Source: Strongylocentrotus droebachiensis (Eukaryota > Echinodermata > Echinoidea > Camarodonta > Strongylocentrotidae). Taken from it: a stretch of 64,000 bases of DNA. The position numbers and the translations under genes are program-made. Of this stretch, positions 1-10,922 are shown one piece after another; position 1 is the stretch's first letter; every line of letters begins with the position of its first letter. The notes beneath the pieces are model-generated. The model had not been told where the DNA came from. It did not search any database and was given only the letters and a program-made list of their open reading frames with translations. Location of the stretch: positions 434,001 to 498,000 of the forward strand of contig JAVYIG010000166.1 in NCBI GenBank assembly GCA_035222895.1, in the 5' to 3' direction.

Positions 1-1842
1 ATATTTCGGGCATAACAAAACTGTTTTCCATTTAAATTGCAAAAATCTATATTTATTAACGATTTTAATTTTTCATTATTAGGAGATATATAACTATAAT
101 GAGAAACTTAATTGAGAATTGTTTGCTGGAAAACAAATTCCTTGTTAAGATATTCATAATAATATATGGAAATCATTCATGACAGAAATAGATTTCAGTG
201 ATTGATACATCCTCTAAGAATCGAAGTGTAGTCTCTTTCTGTCCAAATTATTATTTCGTTTTCTATTTTACTTCACTCTTTTTATTTCGTACTACCATTA
301 TGTATTACCTACAGATTAACGTTTGCCTCGATTCTACTTAACACAATTTTGTTTCGACTGAAGTTGTATATTTGCATGAAAACGAAGCATACATCGAAAC
401 AAAAAATATTCAATCTCGCTTCATCCACGTCCATCATATGATTTAAGATGCAATCTCAGTGTACTTAAAATCGTGCAAAACGGACAAGGGTGGAGTAGAC
501 AACTTAAGCTTTATTATATGCTGTCCCGGGTTGCTATCTGAATCAATTTTGTATGACAAATTACGATGGGGGTGCTCCTGGACAGTATGAAGAAGTTTGG
601 GAATCAATCGTGGGAAAGCTTTTGTCATAACAAAAATAAGATATAAATTACCAAAATTACCAAAATTTGGTCCAAAACAATTAATTGGAATTCTTTTCAT
701 CTGAAATTTAGGAAAAAAATGATGCATTTTCTGTTTTCTGGATACCACTAGTAGTTTTATAACTGCCTGTTTGTTAAGAATTACCTTCAACAAATTTGAA
801 CTGAAAACTTGGTCGGATTGTTGAAAAGAAGACGACATTTCATTGAGATTCTGCTCACTTTTATAGTTAGATTACAACCTCGACAGATTTTATAGCAAAG
901 TGACAAGATATATCGTTAAACCTAAACCTGTATCGAAACGAATTCCATGTCCATTTGCTCACAATACCCAATTTGGGCGGTAAACGAATTGCAATATATT
1001 ATATTTTTCATAAATTTCTTTTTTTATACAAAACATAACTCTTCTTGATTTATTCATAAATTACTCTCTGTACATTCGAATGTCCAGATCTGCACGCAGA
1101 AAATCATTTGCTGCAACGTCACATCGCAATTTGGATGGCAAATGGTGGTCCCATATATTGACATAACTGTTATGACACACAAATCCGATTGGAGTTCATT
1201 ATGACTTTGTGATTAATGGGCCAATAAAAAGGGCAACCAGTCCATTTCTGATTTAAGCCCTTTCTTGTCTCTCGACCCATATCAGTGTCTCGACAGTACA
1301 TTTATGTCGCTTTGACGTCATAGAATGTTCGACTCGTTATTTTTTGTAGACGGATAAATACAACTACCTGGTGTGTTCATTCATTGATAACCACATGTAA
1401 TAAATACGCGTGCATGTTGTGATGTTTTACGGAAAGCCTGCATTAATTCAACATTATTCCACTGCCTGTATGAGTCCAGTAGTATTCTGCCTTTCCATTT
1501 GTGTATTCAGAACATATTTTCCCGCTGTTTCAATTTTGCAAAGCAGTTGCCGAATATACCGTCACAGACAAGGAAACATGATTTTGGTTGTAGAAATTGT
1601 GATCAAGGATGAGTGATTTCTATTGAGATGTGTTCCATATCTTTTCTCCAATTAACCCGCGTTCCTCTCATGACGACTCGCTATTCATTGTCAAAGTGTA
1701 GACACAAATCACTCCACAGACGATCAACTTCCTGACTAATTTCCTGTCAACATGGCACCGGATTAAACTTTGATGTGACAGAACATTGTTGCAAAAGTGG
1801 TTCACATAACTAATATCAATCAAACACTGAGAACATTTTTCT
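1..1842. other. Intergenic, AT-rich
   Basis: No gene recognised. A 131-codon minus frame (443-838) matches nothing I know. A perfect CRE palindrome TGACGTCA sits at 1313-1320, about 500 bp beyond the 3' end of the GPCR. Confidence 0.6.
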
Positions 1843-1848
1843 TTTATT
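1843..1848 (-). terminator. AATAAA polyadenylation signal overlapping the GPCR stop codon
   Basis: On the minus strand the TGA stop runs straight into AATAAA, sharing its final A. If used, the mRNA would have a 3' UTR of only ~15-30 nt. A distal signal further downstream cannot be excluded, so its use is inferred. Confidence 0.35.
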
Positions 1849-2987
1849 CACATGGTCGAGGCTGTCTTTTGCGATGATCCTGGCACTTCCAGACAAGCAT
1901 GTAAAGACGGTTTTCGTCCATTTGCCAGGACCCCTCGGATGGTGCCCTGAGTTTGGCTAAGCTCGAACCGGTCAGTGAACCCAGGACCTCCTTGGTTAAA
2001 AATTGATCCGCCAATCGGTGAAAACATCACTAATTCCTTGAGAGCTCGCCTAAAATTCGGATTCCGTGCTGCGTAAATAAATGGATTCGCACAAGAGTTA
2101 CAGAAGGCGAGCGCAACAAATGACCGGTACACTGGACTGTAAAGAAAATCAACCTCCACCAAACCAATATTGAAAGCAAGGTATCCTATTTGATCGGGTG
2201 TCCAACAGATAACAAATATTATAACCACGATGAAGAGCATTTCGATGACTTTTCTTCGCGCTTGTAGTAGCTTTAACGCAGGACCCGATCTTTTATCCCG
2301 CTTGGCCACTAACGACCTGGCTTGGTGATTTAAGGCGCGGATTGTGTATACATTCGCGAGAAGCATGATTATTACAGGAATGAGATACTCCACCAAAAAA
2401 AGGACGATACCAAAAAACATCTGGAACTCCGGTGTTGGAAACTTGACGGTGCAATTGACACCGGGTGTATCGACGAACGACACGTAGAAGCTATTGGTGT
2501 TTAGTACAAAGGATACGATCCAGATAACACAAAGTATGACATCAGGTCGATAGCCAGCAAACAGTCGCTGGTAGCGAAACGGATAACACACGGCGACATA
2601 ACGTTCACCTGATATCATGATTAATGAAAAAACCGAAGCCATTATCGATATCCACATGCAGACAGATGAATATATGACTTTACAATAGAGCTCCCCCAGG
2701 ACACCGTATGGAAGGCTGGTCGGGGTTGGGATGGGGATGATGAAGATTGAGGTGAGAAGGTCCGCGACGGCGAGGGCGAGGATGAGTTTATCCGTGCTCG
2801 TTCGACGTCGTTGCTGGCGAATGATGACCAGGACGACCAGCAAATTACCGAGGAATCCCACAATGGCGAGAAAAAGGCACATCATCTGGAACCAAGCCCA
2901 GAAGACCACTTTAGGTTCCTCTTCCAAAATAATTTCTGTCCCATTATCGGGGTAGTATGTCTCCGTTTCAAAAGTACTTGATTCCAT
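1848..2987 (-). CDS. Class A (rhodopsin-like) G protein-coupled receptor, single exon
   Basis: This is a complete 379-residue seven-helix receptor in one uninterrupted frame, expected at the plasma membrane and to signal through heterotrimeric G proteins. Seen: extracellular N-terminus with an NGT glycosylation site (N15); TM1 GxxGN (N48); TM2 LALAVADL (D76); C102 at the top of TM3 and C179 in extracellular loop 2, the usual disulfide pair; ERY (128-130) at the end of TM3; W156 in TM4; P204 in TM5; CWTP (261-264) in TM6; NPFIY (301-305) in TM7; then a helix-8-like NPNFRRALKEL. Loop 3 is basic and short. The start is preceded by ACC and followed by G, a strong Kozak context. The receptor class is certain. 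The ligand is not: the pattern fits peptide or amine receptors, and many echinoderm receptors of this type are orphans. The tail ends in STM, which could be a weak PDZ ligand (inference). Unlike its surroundings the frame keeps many CpGs, consistent with selection. Confidence 0.96.
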   Translation of the reverse strand: MESSTFETETYYPDNGTEIILEEEPKVVFWAWFQMMCLFLAIVGFLGNLLVVLVIIRQQRRRTSTDKLILALAVADLLTSIFIIPIPTPTSLPYGVLGELYCKVIYSSVCMWISIMASVFSLIMISGERYVAVCYPFRYQRLFAGYRPDVILCVIWIVSFVLNTNSFYVSFVDTPGVNCTVKFPTPEFQMFFGIVLFLVEYLIPVIIMLLANVYTIRALNHQARSLVAKRDKRSGPALKLLQARRKVIEMLFIVVIIFVICWTPDQIGYLAFNIGLVEVDFLYSPVYRSFVALAFCNSCANPFIYAARNPNFRRALKELVMFSPIGGSIFNQGGPGFTDRFELSQTQGTIRGVLANGRKPSLHACLEVPGSSQKTASTM

Positions 2988-3239
2988 GGTGAGTTATAAA
3001 CTCTTACTTCAGTGCCATATCACGAAGGTAGCAATGTAACAAAGCCAAGAGTGCCGTACCTCTACGGTTCAGTGTTTGCATAAAACTGGGTGACATGCTC
3101 ACTCCTTGGAGGTACATCAAAGCATAGCTGGGATATTACACTTGTATTTGATGTGCGGTTGAAACTTGCCGACTCGAAAGGCGAGGAGAAAGACTGGCAG
3201 CACGTGTGTTTGTTGCTGTATTGATTCAACCCAGTCACG

Positions 3240-3545
3240 TTTCGCACACTTATATCATATCACTACTTCATTTCACGGGAAAGAAGAGAAATGCGTGCCT
3301 TTACGTCCCGTCTTCAATCCATCCACCGCGCATGCTCGCTTGGCCAGCATCCTATTGGCTTTCGTGCACGTACTTTTTTGCCCAATGGCGGTAGACGGTC
3401 GAGAGTAGTCATATATGAAGGGCTAGTTGTTGTCCACCAGACGTTTTCCTCGCGTAGGGATTGTTCACGCAGTGTTAGCTCTTAATCAATAAACCATGGT
3501 GCCAGAAGCGGCGATCTATGCACGCTAACTCTCTTCGGATTTCAG
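3240..3545 (+). mobile_element. LTR retrotransposon fragment: LTR 3' end plus tRNA-Leu-type primer binding site
   Basis: TGGTGCCAGAAGCGG at 3497-3511 starts directly after a CA dinucleotide (3495-3496), the normal arrangement of an LTR end and primer binding site. It matches the 3' end of tRNA-Leu, the primer type known for Ty3/gypsy elements of echinoderms. Upstream are ATTGG (3354) and CCAAT (3382) boxes, a TATA-like ATATATG (3411) and AATAAA (3488), in the order expected for U3-R-U5. I cannot find the LTR start, a second LTR or gag/pol remains, so this is a fragment. It lies on the 5' side of the divergent GPCR gene. Confidence 0.45.
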
Positions 3546-4320
3546 TCGATAGCCAATCGGAGTTGCACGGCGTTCACTGATTGCAGACCTCTGTTCCAAA
3601 CCTCCGCTCTCTGTTATCTTTTTCCACTTCGTTTACTTTGGTCGTAGTTTCTTTTCCCTCCAGCCTCGACTCGTTACTTCGATGATCAGACGTATAAAAC
3701 CTGCAACATGAAAACAGAAACAGAATCGTTAGGTCACGGGGGATTCAGACAGAGTATAAGCGGGATTTAATTTTGCCCACCTGAAACGTTTTCCCAAACT
3801 TTTGCCTCTTTGAACCGTTTTGAATAACGATTAAGAGGTAAAAATAGACCAGTAATGTTTGTCTACAATTTACTCCTTCGAGGTTCACTGTCCGAATGGC
3901 AATAATCAAAATAGACCACTCAAATGTCACCGTTGTGACGTGATCCATTCCCGGCTGAGATTAGTTTACGTAGACATGAATTAAAAAAAGAAAGTAAAAA
4001 CCTTTATTTACACTGCAATCAAATATCTTCGATTTTTTTCATTTCCGGTGTTTCGCTAAAAGTTGCTTAGCAACTTCACATAAAAGGGACATAAAAAACC
4101 CACCGTCAGAAGCATTTCAATCATTTTATGAATTACCTATCCATATTTTAGGTTCCACCATCCGTCCAGTAATGTTAGTTTTATTTTAATGGAGACAGAT
4201 TGGCACTGTATCGGACATTTATCACTCAGACTGTTCACTCAGCAGTATATAATTAAATATAGGCAAGAGTATTCAAATATATTCTTTATGCACTGAACTA
4301 AACTGAATCTACGGAAATAT
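3546..4320. other. Intergenic, no gene seen
   Basis: The first ~200 bp could be the leader of the LTR element. Nothing else is recognised. Confidence 0.55.
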
Positions 4321-4631
4321 TAAATTCCCAATTGCGTCATTTACCAGTTACAATAAGTGTGATCATCATTTTCAGGTAAACAATATCTATATTTGACTCC
4401 CTTTGCAGTGTTTACCCTTATTCCCAGCTATGATTGGATTCACAAGAAGCTATCTTAATTATTATTAACAAAATATGTAGCATCTTTCAATTTCGAGAGG
4501 GATGTAGATTAAGGTGATTTAATTGTCAAGTTAATGAAAGGATGGCATATAGTATATGCTTTGGAATTAACGTTTAGCATGTGGTATGTTTTCACAAACG
4601 AAGTGTATAAAGGTCGGACAAGTCATTTTAA
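4321..4631. repeat. Tandem duplication, copy 1 (315-bp period)
   Basis: Starts at TAAATTCCCAATTGCG and is followed immediately by a nearly identical second copy. Only a few substitutions and one single-base indel were seen, so the duplication is recent. No coding frame. Confidence 0.95.
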
Positions 4632-4635
4632 ATTT

Positions 4636-4943
4636 TAAATTCCCAATTGCGTCATTTACCAGTTACAATAAGTGTGATCATCATTTTCAGGTAAACACTA
4701 TCTTTATTTGAATCCCTTTGCAGTGTTTACCCTTATTCCCAGCTATGATTGGATTCACAAGAAGCTATCTTAATTATTATTAACAAAATATGTAGCATCT
4801 TTCAATTTCGAGAGGATGTAGATTAAGGCGATTTAATTGTCAAGTTAATGAAAGGATGGCATATAGTATATGCTTTGGAATTAACGTTTAGCATGTGGTA
4901 TGTTTTCACAAACGAAGTTTATATAGGTTGGACAAGTCATTTT
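4636..4943. repeat. Tandem duplication, copy 2 (315-bp period)
   Basis: Second copy of the unit at 4321. Homology ends at GACAAGTCATTTT. The copies differ at scattered sites (for example AAGTGTATAAAGG versus AAGTTTATATAGG). Confidence 0.95.
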
Positions 4944-6805
4944 GGATAGATTCCTCCTATACCTACCTGCCAAATAGAGGACAATAGAAAAATATACGCA
5001 TCTAAAGAACAGTATGACATACGCGATACAATAACACGACAGGTCAATTATTACGCTGTATTTCTCATTTTACTATACAACCAAATAAAGATGAGACATA
5101 GAAACAGATTAAAAATTGAACCATATATGTTTATGTATATATCAAATAAAAATTCGTTGAAGCCCTCAATAGAAAAAAGGAATCCGAACCAAATGCATGC
5201 ATCATGTCTTTTAATATTTGCGTTACAATATTGAAATGGCCATTTATCGATTGGATATTGTGCTTGCTTTAATACGTGTTTGTTTATCATACCTTCCACA
5301 TTCTCCAAGTTATCACTTTCCTATTTCCTACCGGCATGACCCGATCGAATGTAGATCGGAAAGGATATCATCAGGTATGGCAGGTGTGCATGTGTGTTAT
5401 AGTCACAGAAACACATATACACACACATACATACAGAACAAGTGCAAAGCAACTAAATTATTCGTACCCTTTTTTACCAAGTTTCATTATGTGGAAATTA
5501 GATTTGTCACAATTTTTGTTTCTTGATAATGTGCTATATTAATGCTTACATCTAAAAGTATTCAAGAAAGCCACTTATCCAACCAGTCCACCTTTAATTC
5601 TTGAGTTACGAAAAGCACAAAATTAATAAATGTTCAAGGGGATGAATTATATTGTTGTGATATCGAGAAACAGAGAGAGAGGTTGCACTTTAAGCAAAAC
5701 TTCATATGTATTGATTTAAACAATATACAGCCACCATTGTGATAAACAACTTTGACCAAAACACACAAATTGAAAAATCTGGCCTTTCCTCATCCAAATG
5801 TCATAGCACCGTTTGGCGCTAGTTTCCTTCAAATTGCGCAATTACTATTCTTTGATGCCCCAGCTAACCCCAACCACTTTAAATCAATTCATATCTGAGG
5901 TTTTACTTCGAAAACCCCGGCCGTCATGATTCGAAAGAGAGCATATTTTGCCTTGAATAATGACCCGAGGGACGAGCTAGCAAATAAGAAAAGAATTGTT
6001 TTTCATATCTCGCCGCGTTTACGGGTGAAACTGAGTGTGTATTCTCGCTTGGTATGGTAATTTGCCTCTTTCGCCAACGATAATACACCGAAAATAGTTC
6101 AATATCGGATGGAGAGCAAAATAAAGCAGAGATAAATGTTGTGGGGATGGTAGAACGGTTTCATCCACGGGAAAAACATACTATCCTAATCTCTTCTTAA
6201 AGGCGAGTAAAAATATCAACACGAATATTTCCCTAACTCAAAAGCATGACTGCGTTTCTTTGGGTATTTTCGTAGTGGAACTAAGAAAAAGAAAATGATA
6301 TATATTTGAACATCATGCTCTTAGGAGATCGTGATGAAAGTATATCAATTTATTCTGACCAAATCCTTTATAGACATTTACAATTTGTGTTTGCATTTAA
6401 AAGCAATTTAAAAGCAATAATGCACAGATACATTGACAGTATAATTTGGAAGAAACAAAACATCTTATATTAATGAACCGTGTCTTTGTGTTCGTTCGTT
6501 TTCCTCCTTTTTTGTGGATCACTATTGTCCAATGATAAACAAAATCATTAATTGTGACATGCTATGTAATTAGTGCTGCTAAGTTATAAGATCACGCTAA
6601 TCTAAAATTAATATTTCTAAAAATGTGAACGATTGGTTAACCATGTACATGCGTTATAGATTGTGTCAAAATATCAACTGCATTCATCCCACCCATCCTT
6701 TAATTTAAATTAAATTAAGTAGTTTCCTTACTTTCTGCATAATCGTATCTGGCGTATATGAACAATAAAATCGTGATGTATTGTATTTAATAAACTTCAT
6801 TGATG
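4944..6805. other. Intergenic, AT-rich
   Basis: A short CA/CATA-rich run lies at about 5405-5435. No gene or clear mobile element. Confidence 0.55.
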
Positions 6806-6955
6806 TACATCAATATTCTGTTTATAAACATATAATCACTTTACAATGTAATGTAACAAATCAATATTCTGTTTGGAAACATATATGTCATATAAGTCAA
6901 TTTACAATGTAATGTAACATATCAATATTTTGTAAACATATATACGGTATATATG

Positions 6956-6986
<31 letters not shown>
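6806..6986. repeat. ~60-bp imperfect tandem repeat ending in (TA)n
   Basis: The block CAATATTCTGTTT...AAACATATA...TTTACAATGTAATGTAACA occurs about two and a half times, and the last copy runs into a (TA)n microsatellite at about 6959-6986. Confidence 0.8.
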
Positions 6987-6989
<3 letters not shown>

Positions 6990-7814
6990 CAATGCAGTGT
7001 TTATAGCAAAACAGAAGGCAAATTATATCCAGCAAAAGCACTTTTTTTTCTATTTTTAATTAAAACATGACATAATGCATATAATGTACCATAATTCATC
7101 CGAAAATTTAGATATATAAAACATAATACAGCACTTTTCTAAATAGATTATACCCCATGCAATACAAAATAGGTAAATGAGGTACATGGAATGCCTAAAA
7201 TAAATGACGTTATAGTACTTATACATAACTGCGACCTACTGCAGAATTAAACCAAAAGCATAAAATTGTACATTGAAAATTGAAACAGTACCTGTACCAT
7301 ACGGTAGAAGTATGTTTAGCTCGAGTTCGTGGCGCATTAGCTTACGTTTCCAAAGTGTAATTTAAAGTGTAACTTTAGCTCAAAATAACAAGTCGATATA
7401 GATATGAATGTTGATTTCCCTATCCCAGTGCTTCCGGCCATAAAGGCACTTTCCGTTGACTCAAGCGATGTGTTTTTATTTTCAGTTTGACCAATTAAAA
7501 TCCTTCCATTCTGATTACATTTTCAGACGACATTTCCCAAACCTTGCGGTTTTGGAAAGAAAACGCTGATTTTTTTTTAATAGCAAAAGGAAGAGTAGGA
7601 GGGCGGAAATAAAGTAATCAGATATCGGAAACCTTTCTGGTGATTCAAGATGCACAGTTTCCATTTTATTATTTGAGGATTCGGTTTCCTTTGATACATT
7701 TACTGATGTATACACTCACACCACTCACGCGATCTTTGACAAGAACTAAGAAGACACATTTATACATGATATGCCTTGCAACTTACAGTGAATACTAGTG
7801 CCAAATAAAATAAA
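6987..7814. other. Intergenic, AT-rich
   Basis: Nothing recognised. The small minus frame at 7515-7715 has no familiar motif. Confidence 0.55.
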
Positions 7815-8025
7815 CTCCTAAATTCATTTCACGTCTCTCCTATATTGAGGCAATATCTAGATCGAATCTTGCGCGTGTTGTTCTCTTTTTTTTTAGCACA
7901 GCGAGGGAACGAGCCGACATTGTTGATGTTTTCTTTAATGCTTGCTTTTTCATTTCACATCTCTCCTATATCGAGGCATTATAATGATCGAATCTTGTGT
8001 GTTTTGTTCTCGTTGTTTTGTTTGC
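7815..8025. repeat. Diverged ~130-bp tandem duplication
   Basis: TTCATTTCACGTCTCTCCTA...GAGGCA...ATCGAATCTTG...TTGTTCTC (from about 7822) recurs from about 7951. The stretch between them (about 7913-7948) recurs at 11821-11858. A C-run follows at 8033-8044. Confidence 0.75.
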
Positions 8026-8032
8026 AGTACAG

Positions 8033-8044
8033 CCCCCCCCCCCC
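8033..8044. repeat. Poly(C) run with (CA)n
   Basis: Twelve Cs followed by a short CA run. One of several poly(C)/poly(G) tracts in the window. Confidence 0.9.
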
Positions 8045-8054
8045 ACACACACCT

Positions 8055-8805
8055 AATAAGCAAAGAATATATATGAGGTTGACATTTTATGAGATCAGAC
8101 TATTCGCTTTCAAAGGCTGGAAAGACTAATGAAGCAAGAAGGTCCCAAAAAACAACTCAAGGTTGTAAAGTATTAGCACTTTACGCGGCTTGTCATATGA
8201 TATCACTGTACTTGTTCATCTGCGCTTTTAACTCTTCTCCATGAATGAAGATAAAAACTATATCATCAAGCCATCACAAAAATAGATTTTATGGATCACC
8301 GCTCCGTTTTCATAGCCGAAGATATATTGGCGCTACCTAAATCAGCTGAATGGATTATGGCTCTTTGAAACGGTGTATAGATTCATTTATTTTGTTTCTG
8401 AATATCAAATTCTATATTTATACGCAACCATTCTTCCTTGGATCGAAAGATATGACATACAACCTTGGCTTTTATCTTGACAAAATATCTCAGTGAAATC
8501 ATGTGTACATACAAGGAGGAAATCAGTGCCAATGACGTTATTTCGCTCAAATCATGATGTTGAAACCTTCGTCTCTCAGCCAGATGTAATCTAATTGTAA
8601 TTTCCTTTCCCCGCAGGTGGACAGCCCTGCTCGCTATTTGCATATTGCGTGTTGCTTTTCATGTGAGCACTTTGTTTTCATGTTACTGGGGAAGGTAGAG
8701 GCGGCACTGAAGGAAATATTCCGGTTGAATCGTTTGATAATAATCCAAGGATAAATGTTTTGTCCCTGTTTATTTTGTCCCTCCGATCAGAATCTGGCTT
8801 CTTCC
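8055..8805. other. Intergenic, no gene seen
   Basis: A minus frame (8383-8643, 86 codons) ends at stops on both sides without known motifs. No repeat family recognised. Confidence 0.5.
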
Positions 8806-8813
8806 CCTTCATT

Positions 8814-8962
8814 TTCTTCTTCTTCAATTCTTGTTCTTGTTGTTGTTATTCTTTTTCCTCTCCTTCTTTTTCTCCTTCTTCTTCTTCTTCCTCTTCTTTT
8901 CAAATACCTTTTCTTCTCCTTCCTCTTCTTTTTCTCCTTCGTCTTCCTCTTCTGTCAAGTTG
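8814..8962. repeat. Pyrimidine-rich (TTC)n-type low-complexity tract
   Basis: The plus strand is almost entirely T and C with repeated TTCTTC and CTCCTT. The overlapping frames translate into Ser/Leu/Phe runs and are not genes. Confidence 0.9.
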
Positions 8963-9214
8963 TATTTCCTTTATTTTGAGCAAGATTCGGCTTCTATAGG
9001 TAATTGTATGTTTTGTTTGAAGAAAGAACGAGCACTCCCTCCGAATATTCAAATTTCACCGCTCTTTCATGAATCTCAATCATGAGGCAGCTCAGATGTT
9101 CATTGCAACAATTTTCCACAGATCTGTGTTTTTCGCATTTATAGTGCAATATTGCAATGTTATACCACTTAATTTAATTTGACAGTTCGTTTTATGTGAC
9201 TGCTGAGAAAGCGT

Positions 9215-9385
9215 ATGTATGCCTGCAAGTAAGCTACCACGAGCCCGATGGCTTCAAGTCCTATCCGAGGGATTTAATAATGAAGATGCATGCCTCGCCA
9301 AAGGGCACCAGGGCATCGACATGGCTCCGGACCAGGATTTTCCCAGTGACGAGACCACTGTTTCTTCCACTGAGCCTGTAAAACT
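9215..9385 (-). mobile_element. Decayed tRNA-derived SINE-like element (minus)
   Basis: Read on the minus strand from 9381, GGCTCAGTGGAAGAAAC...GGTCTCGTCACTGGG...TCCTGGTCCGG resembles the A-box, anticodon arm and decayed B-box of a tRNA-derived SINE head. A GC-richer body follows down to about 9215. The B-box is no longer consensus, so this is tentative. Confidence 0.35.
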
Positions 9386-9389
9386 TTAG

Positions 9390-10270
9390 AACTTAAAGTT
9401 CTTTCCAACCTGGTTCGTGGATCCTTAATTGATCTACTGGTTTTCATAATCCATATCAATGTAAAGAAACATGTAAAGAAAATTTGTGGTTATTTGTCTA
9501 TGGTGCTCTGCCCACACATCCGATTCATAAAGAAATTATCCAACGTCGATGCATTAGTAACGTATATTCTCCATTACTAAGTACAATGGTTGATGGATCT
9601 TTTTGGAATGAGACACCAAATTGCTTCTACAGAAATTGAAGAAGTTTTTATGAACTATCTTTCATAGATGGATTAAACCCTGAACCGTTAGAGATGAAGA
9701 TTGGTAGATTTTGGCCTTTAGAAGGATTGGTTTATCCAACCGCCTACTCTCACGCGATATGATACCAATGTATCATTTGTACGGGCTGCTTTCCCCCTTC
9801 TTCTAACCGCCTGGGATTAAACTTGAGGTTTTTGCTCCGCACGTGATCTACAACCAAAACTTCCTGATTTATGTGATTCAAGAGGCATAGAAGCATGCCA
9901 TGGAAAGCTGCGTAATTGAGACTGATTCACGTCGGATTATCACTTTGACATGACTAGCCTCCAGATAACTGCTCCCTCCCCTCCTTCTAAAAGTATTACA
10001 ATAAAGAAAATGCTATTGTCGTTATAAAATACTTTATCTCATGACTTTTTCAAAATAACCATCCACGTAATGGAGAGAAAGTTTCAAAGAAAGGAGTTTG
10101 ACTGGAGAAAGATTGCCCAAACTAATAATGATACACGAAGTGAACTTAAATCATATAAGAACGAGCCTTGCTTCGAATGTTAAGACATCTTTCCAGTTAT
10201 ATTTTAGACTTTACTTGTTTACAAATTAGTAATATTTATGATAATGATAATGATATCAATAATATAAATA
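9390..10270. other. Intergenic, no gene seen
   Basis: A small palindrome (AACTTTAGAACTTAAAGTT) lies near 9382. Nothing else recognised. Confidence 0.5.
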
Positions 10271-10273
10271 AAG

Positions 10274-10312
10274 AAGATGATGATGATGATGATGATGGTG
10301 ATGATGACATTA
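10274..10312. repeat. (GAT)n microsatellite
   Basis: About ten GAT units with one GGT and one GAC interruption. Confidence 0.9.
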
Positions 10313-10606
10313 CTAATAATTCACTCAAGACATCCAGCTAGGTATATAAATTACAGATCTTAACTCTCTTCCATTCCTCTGAAGATAAAAAAAAATCAGC
10401 ACAGCTCTTTCGTTGTTGGCCCAACTTTGTCCATGTCTCCTCTCTCATTAATGATCCTCACTGGCTGTGTGTTAACAATCGTATCATACATGAGACTTTA
10501 ACACTCATTAATCCTTTGCCTACAGGAACCTGGTGGTCCCTGTATACATTATACGGGACTTTCACAATGCAGTAGTCAACGGGTTAAAAGTATCATTAAT
10601 CAAACC

Positions 10607-10922
10607 CTGGGGGTGTTTCACAAAGATCCTAAGTTGAACTTATCTCTAAGTTGGACTTCAAAATTATGGAAAGCCGTTGGCATCACTTAAAATCTTTTTG
10701 AAAAGTTATTTTAAAAGGCATAACATTTTGATTCAAATCATTCATATTTTCTATTATCAAAGGAGATTTCATGTTCTTGATGTGGAATTTATAAAAAGTC
10801 TAAAATACTAGAATTTTTTTGTTTGAATATATTTTATTTTAAGGCTAAAAATGGCTCTCCATAATATTTAAGTCCAACTTAGAGTTAAGTTCGACTTGGG
10901 ATCTTTGTGAAACACCCCCCTG
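10607..10922. mobile_element. Inverted-repeat MITE, GGGGGTGTTTCAC family, copy 1
   Basis: A 316-bp element. The left arm GGGGGTGTTTCACAAAGATC...CTAAGTTGGACTT is matched in reverse complement by the right arm AAGTCCAACTTAGAG...GATCTTTGTGAAACACCCCC, so the terminal inverted repeats are about 50 bp. There is no open frame inside, as expected for a non-autonomous DNA transposon. Two more copies lie at 51893 and 52254. The superfamily is not assigned because the target duplication is unclear. Confidence 0.88.

Noticed and set aside
443..838. 131-codon minus-strand open frame
   Set aside because: AT-rich, no recognised domain, signal or splice support, and no neighbouring coding evidence. Chance cannot be excluded.
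8755..9085. Three overlapping plus-strand frames rich in Phe, Ser and Leu
   Set aside because: They follow a pyrimidine-rich tract that has no stop codons in several frames by composition.
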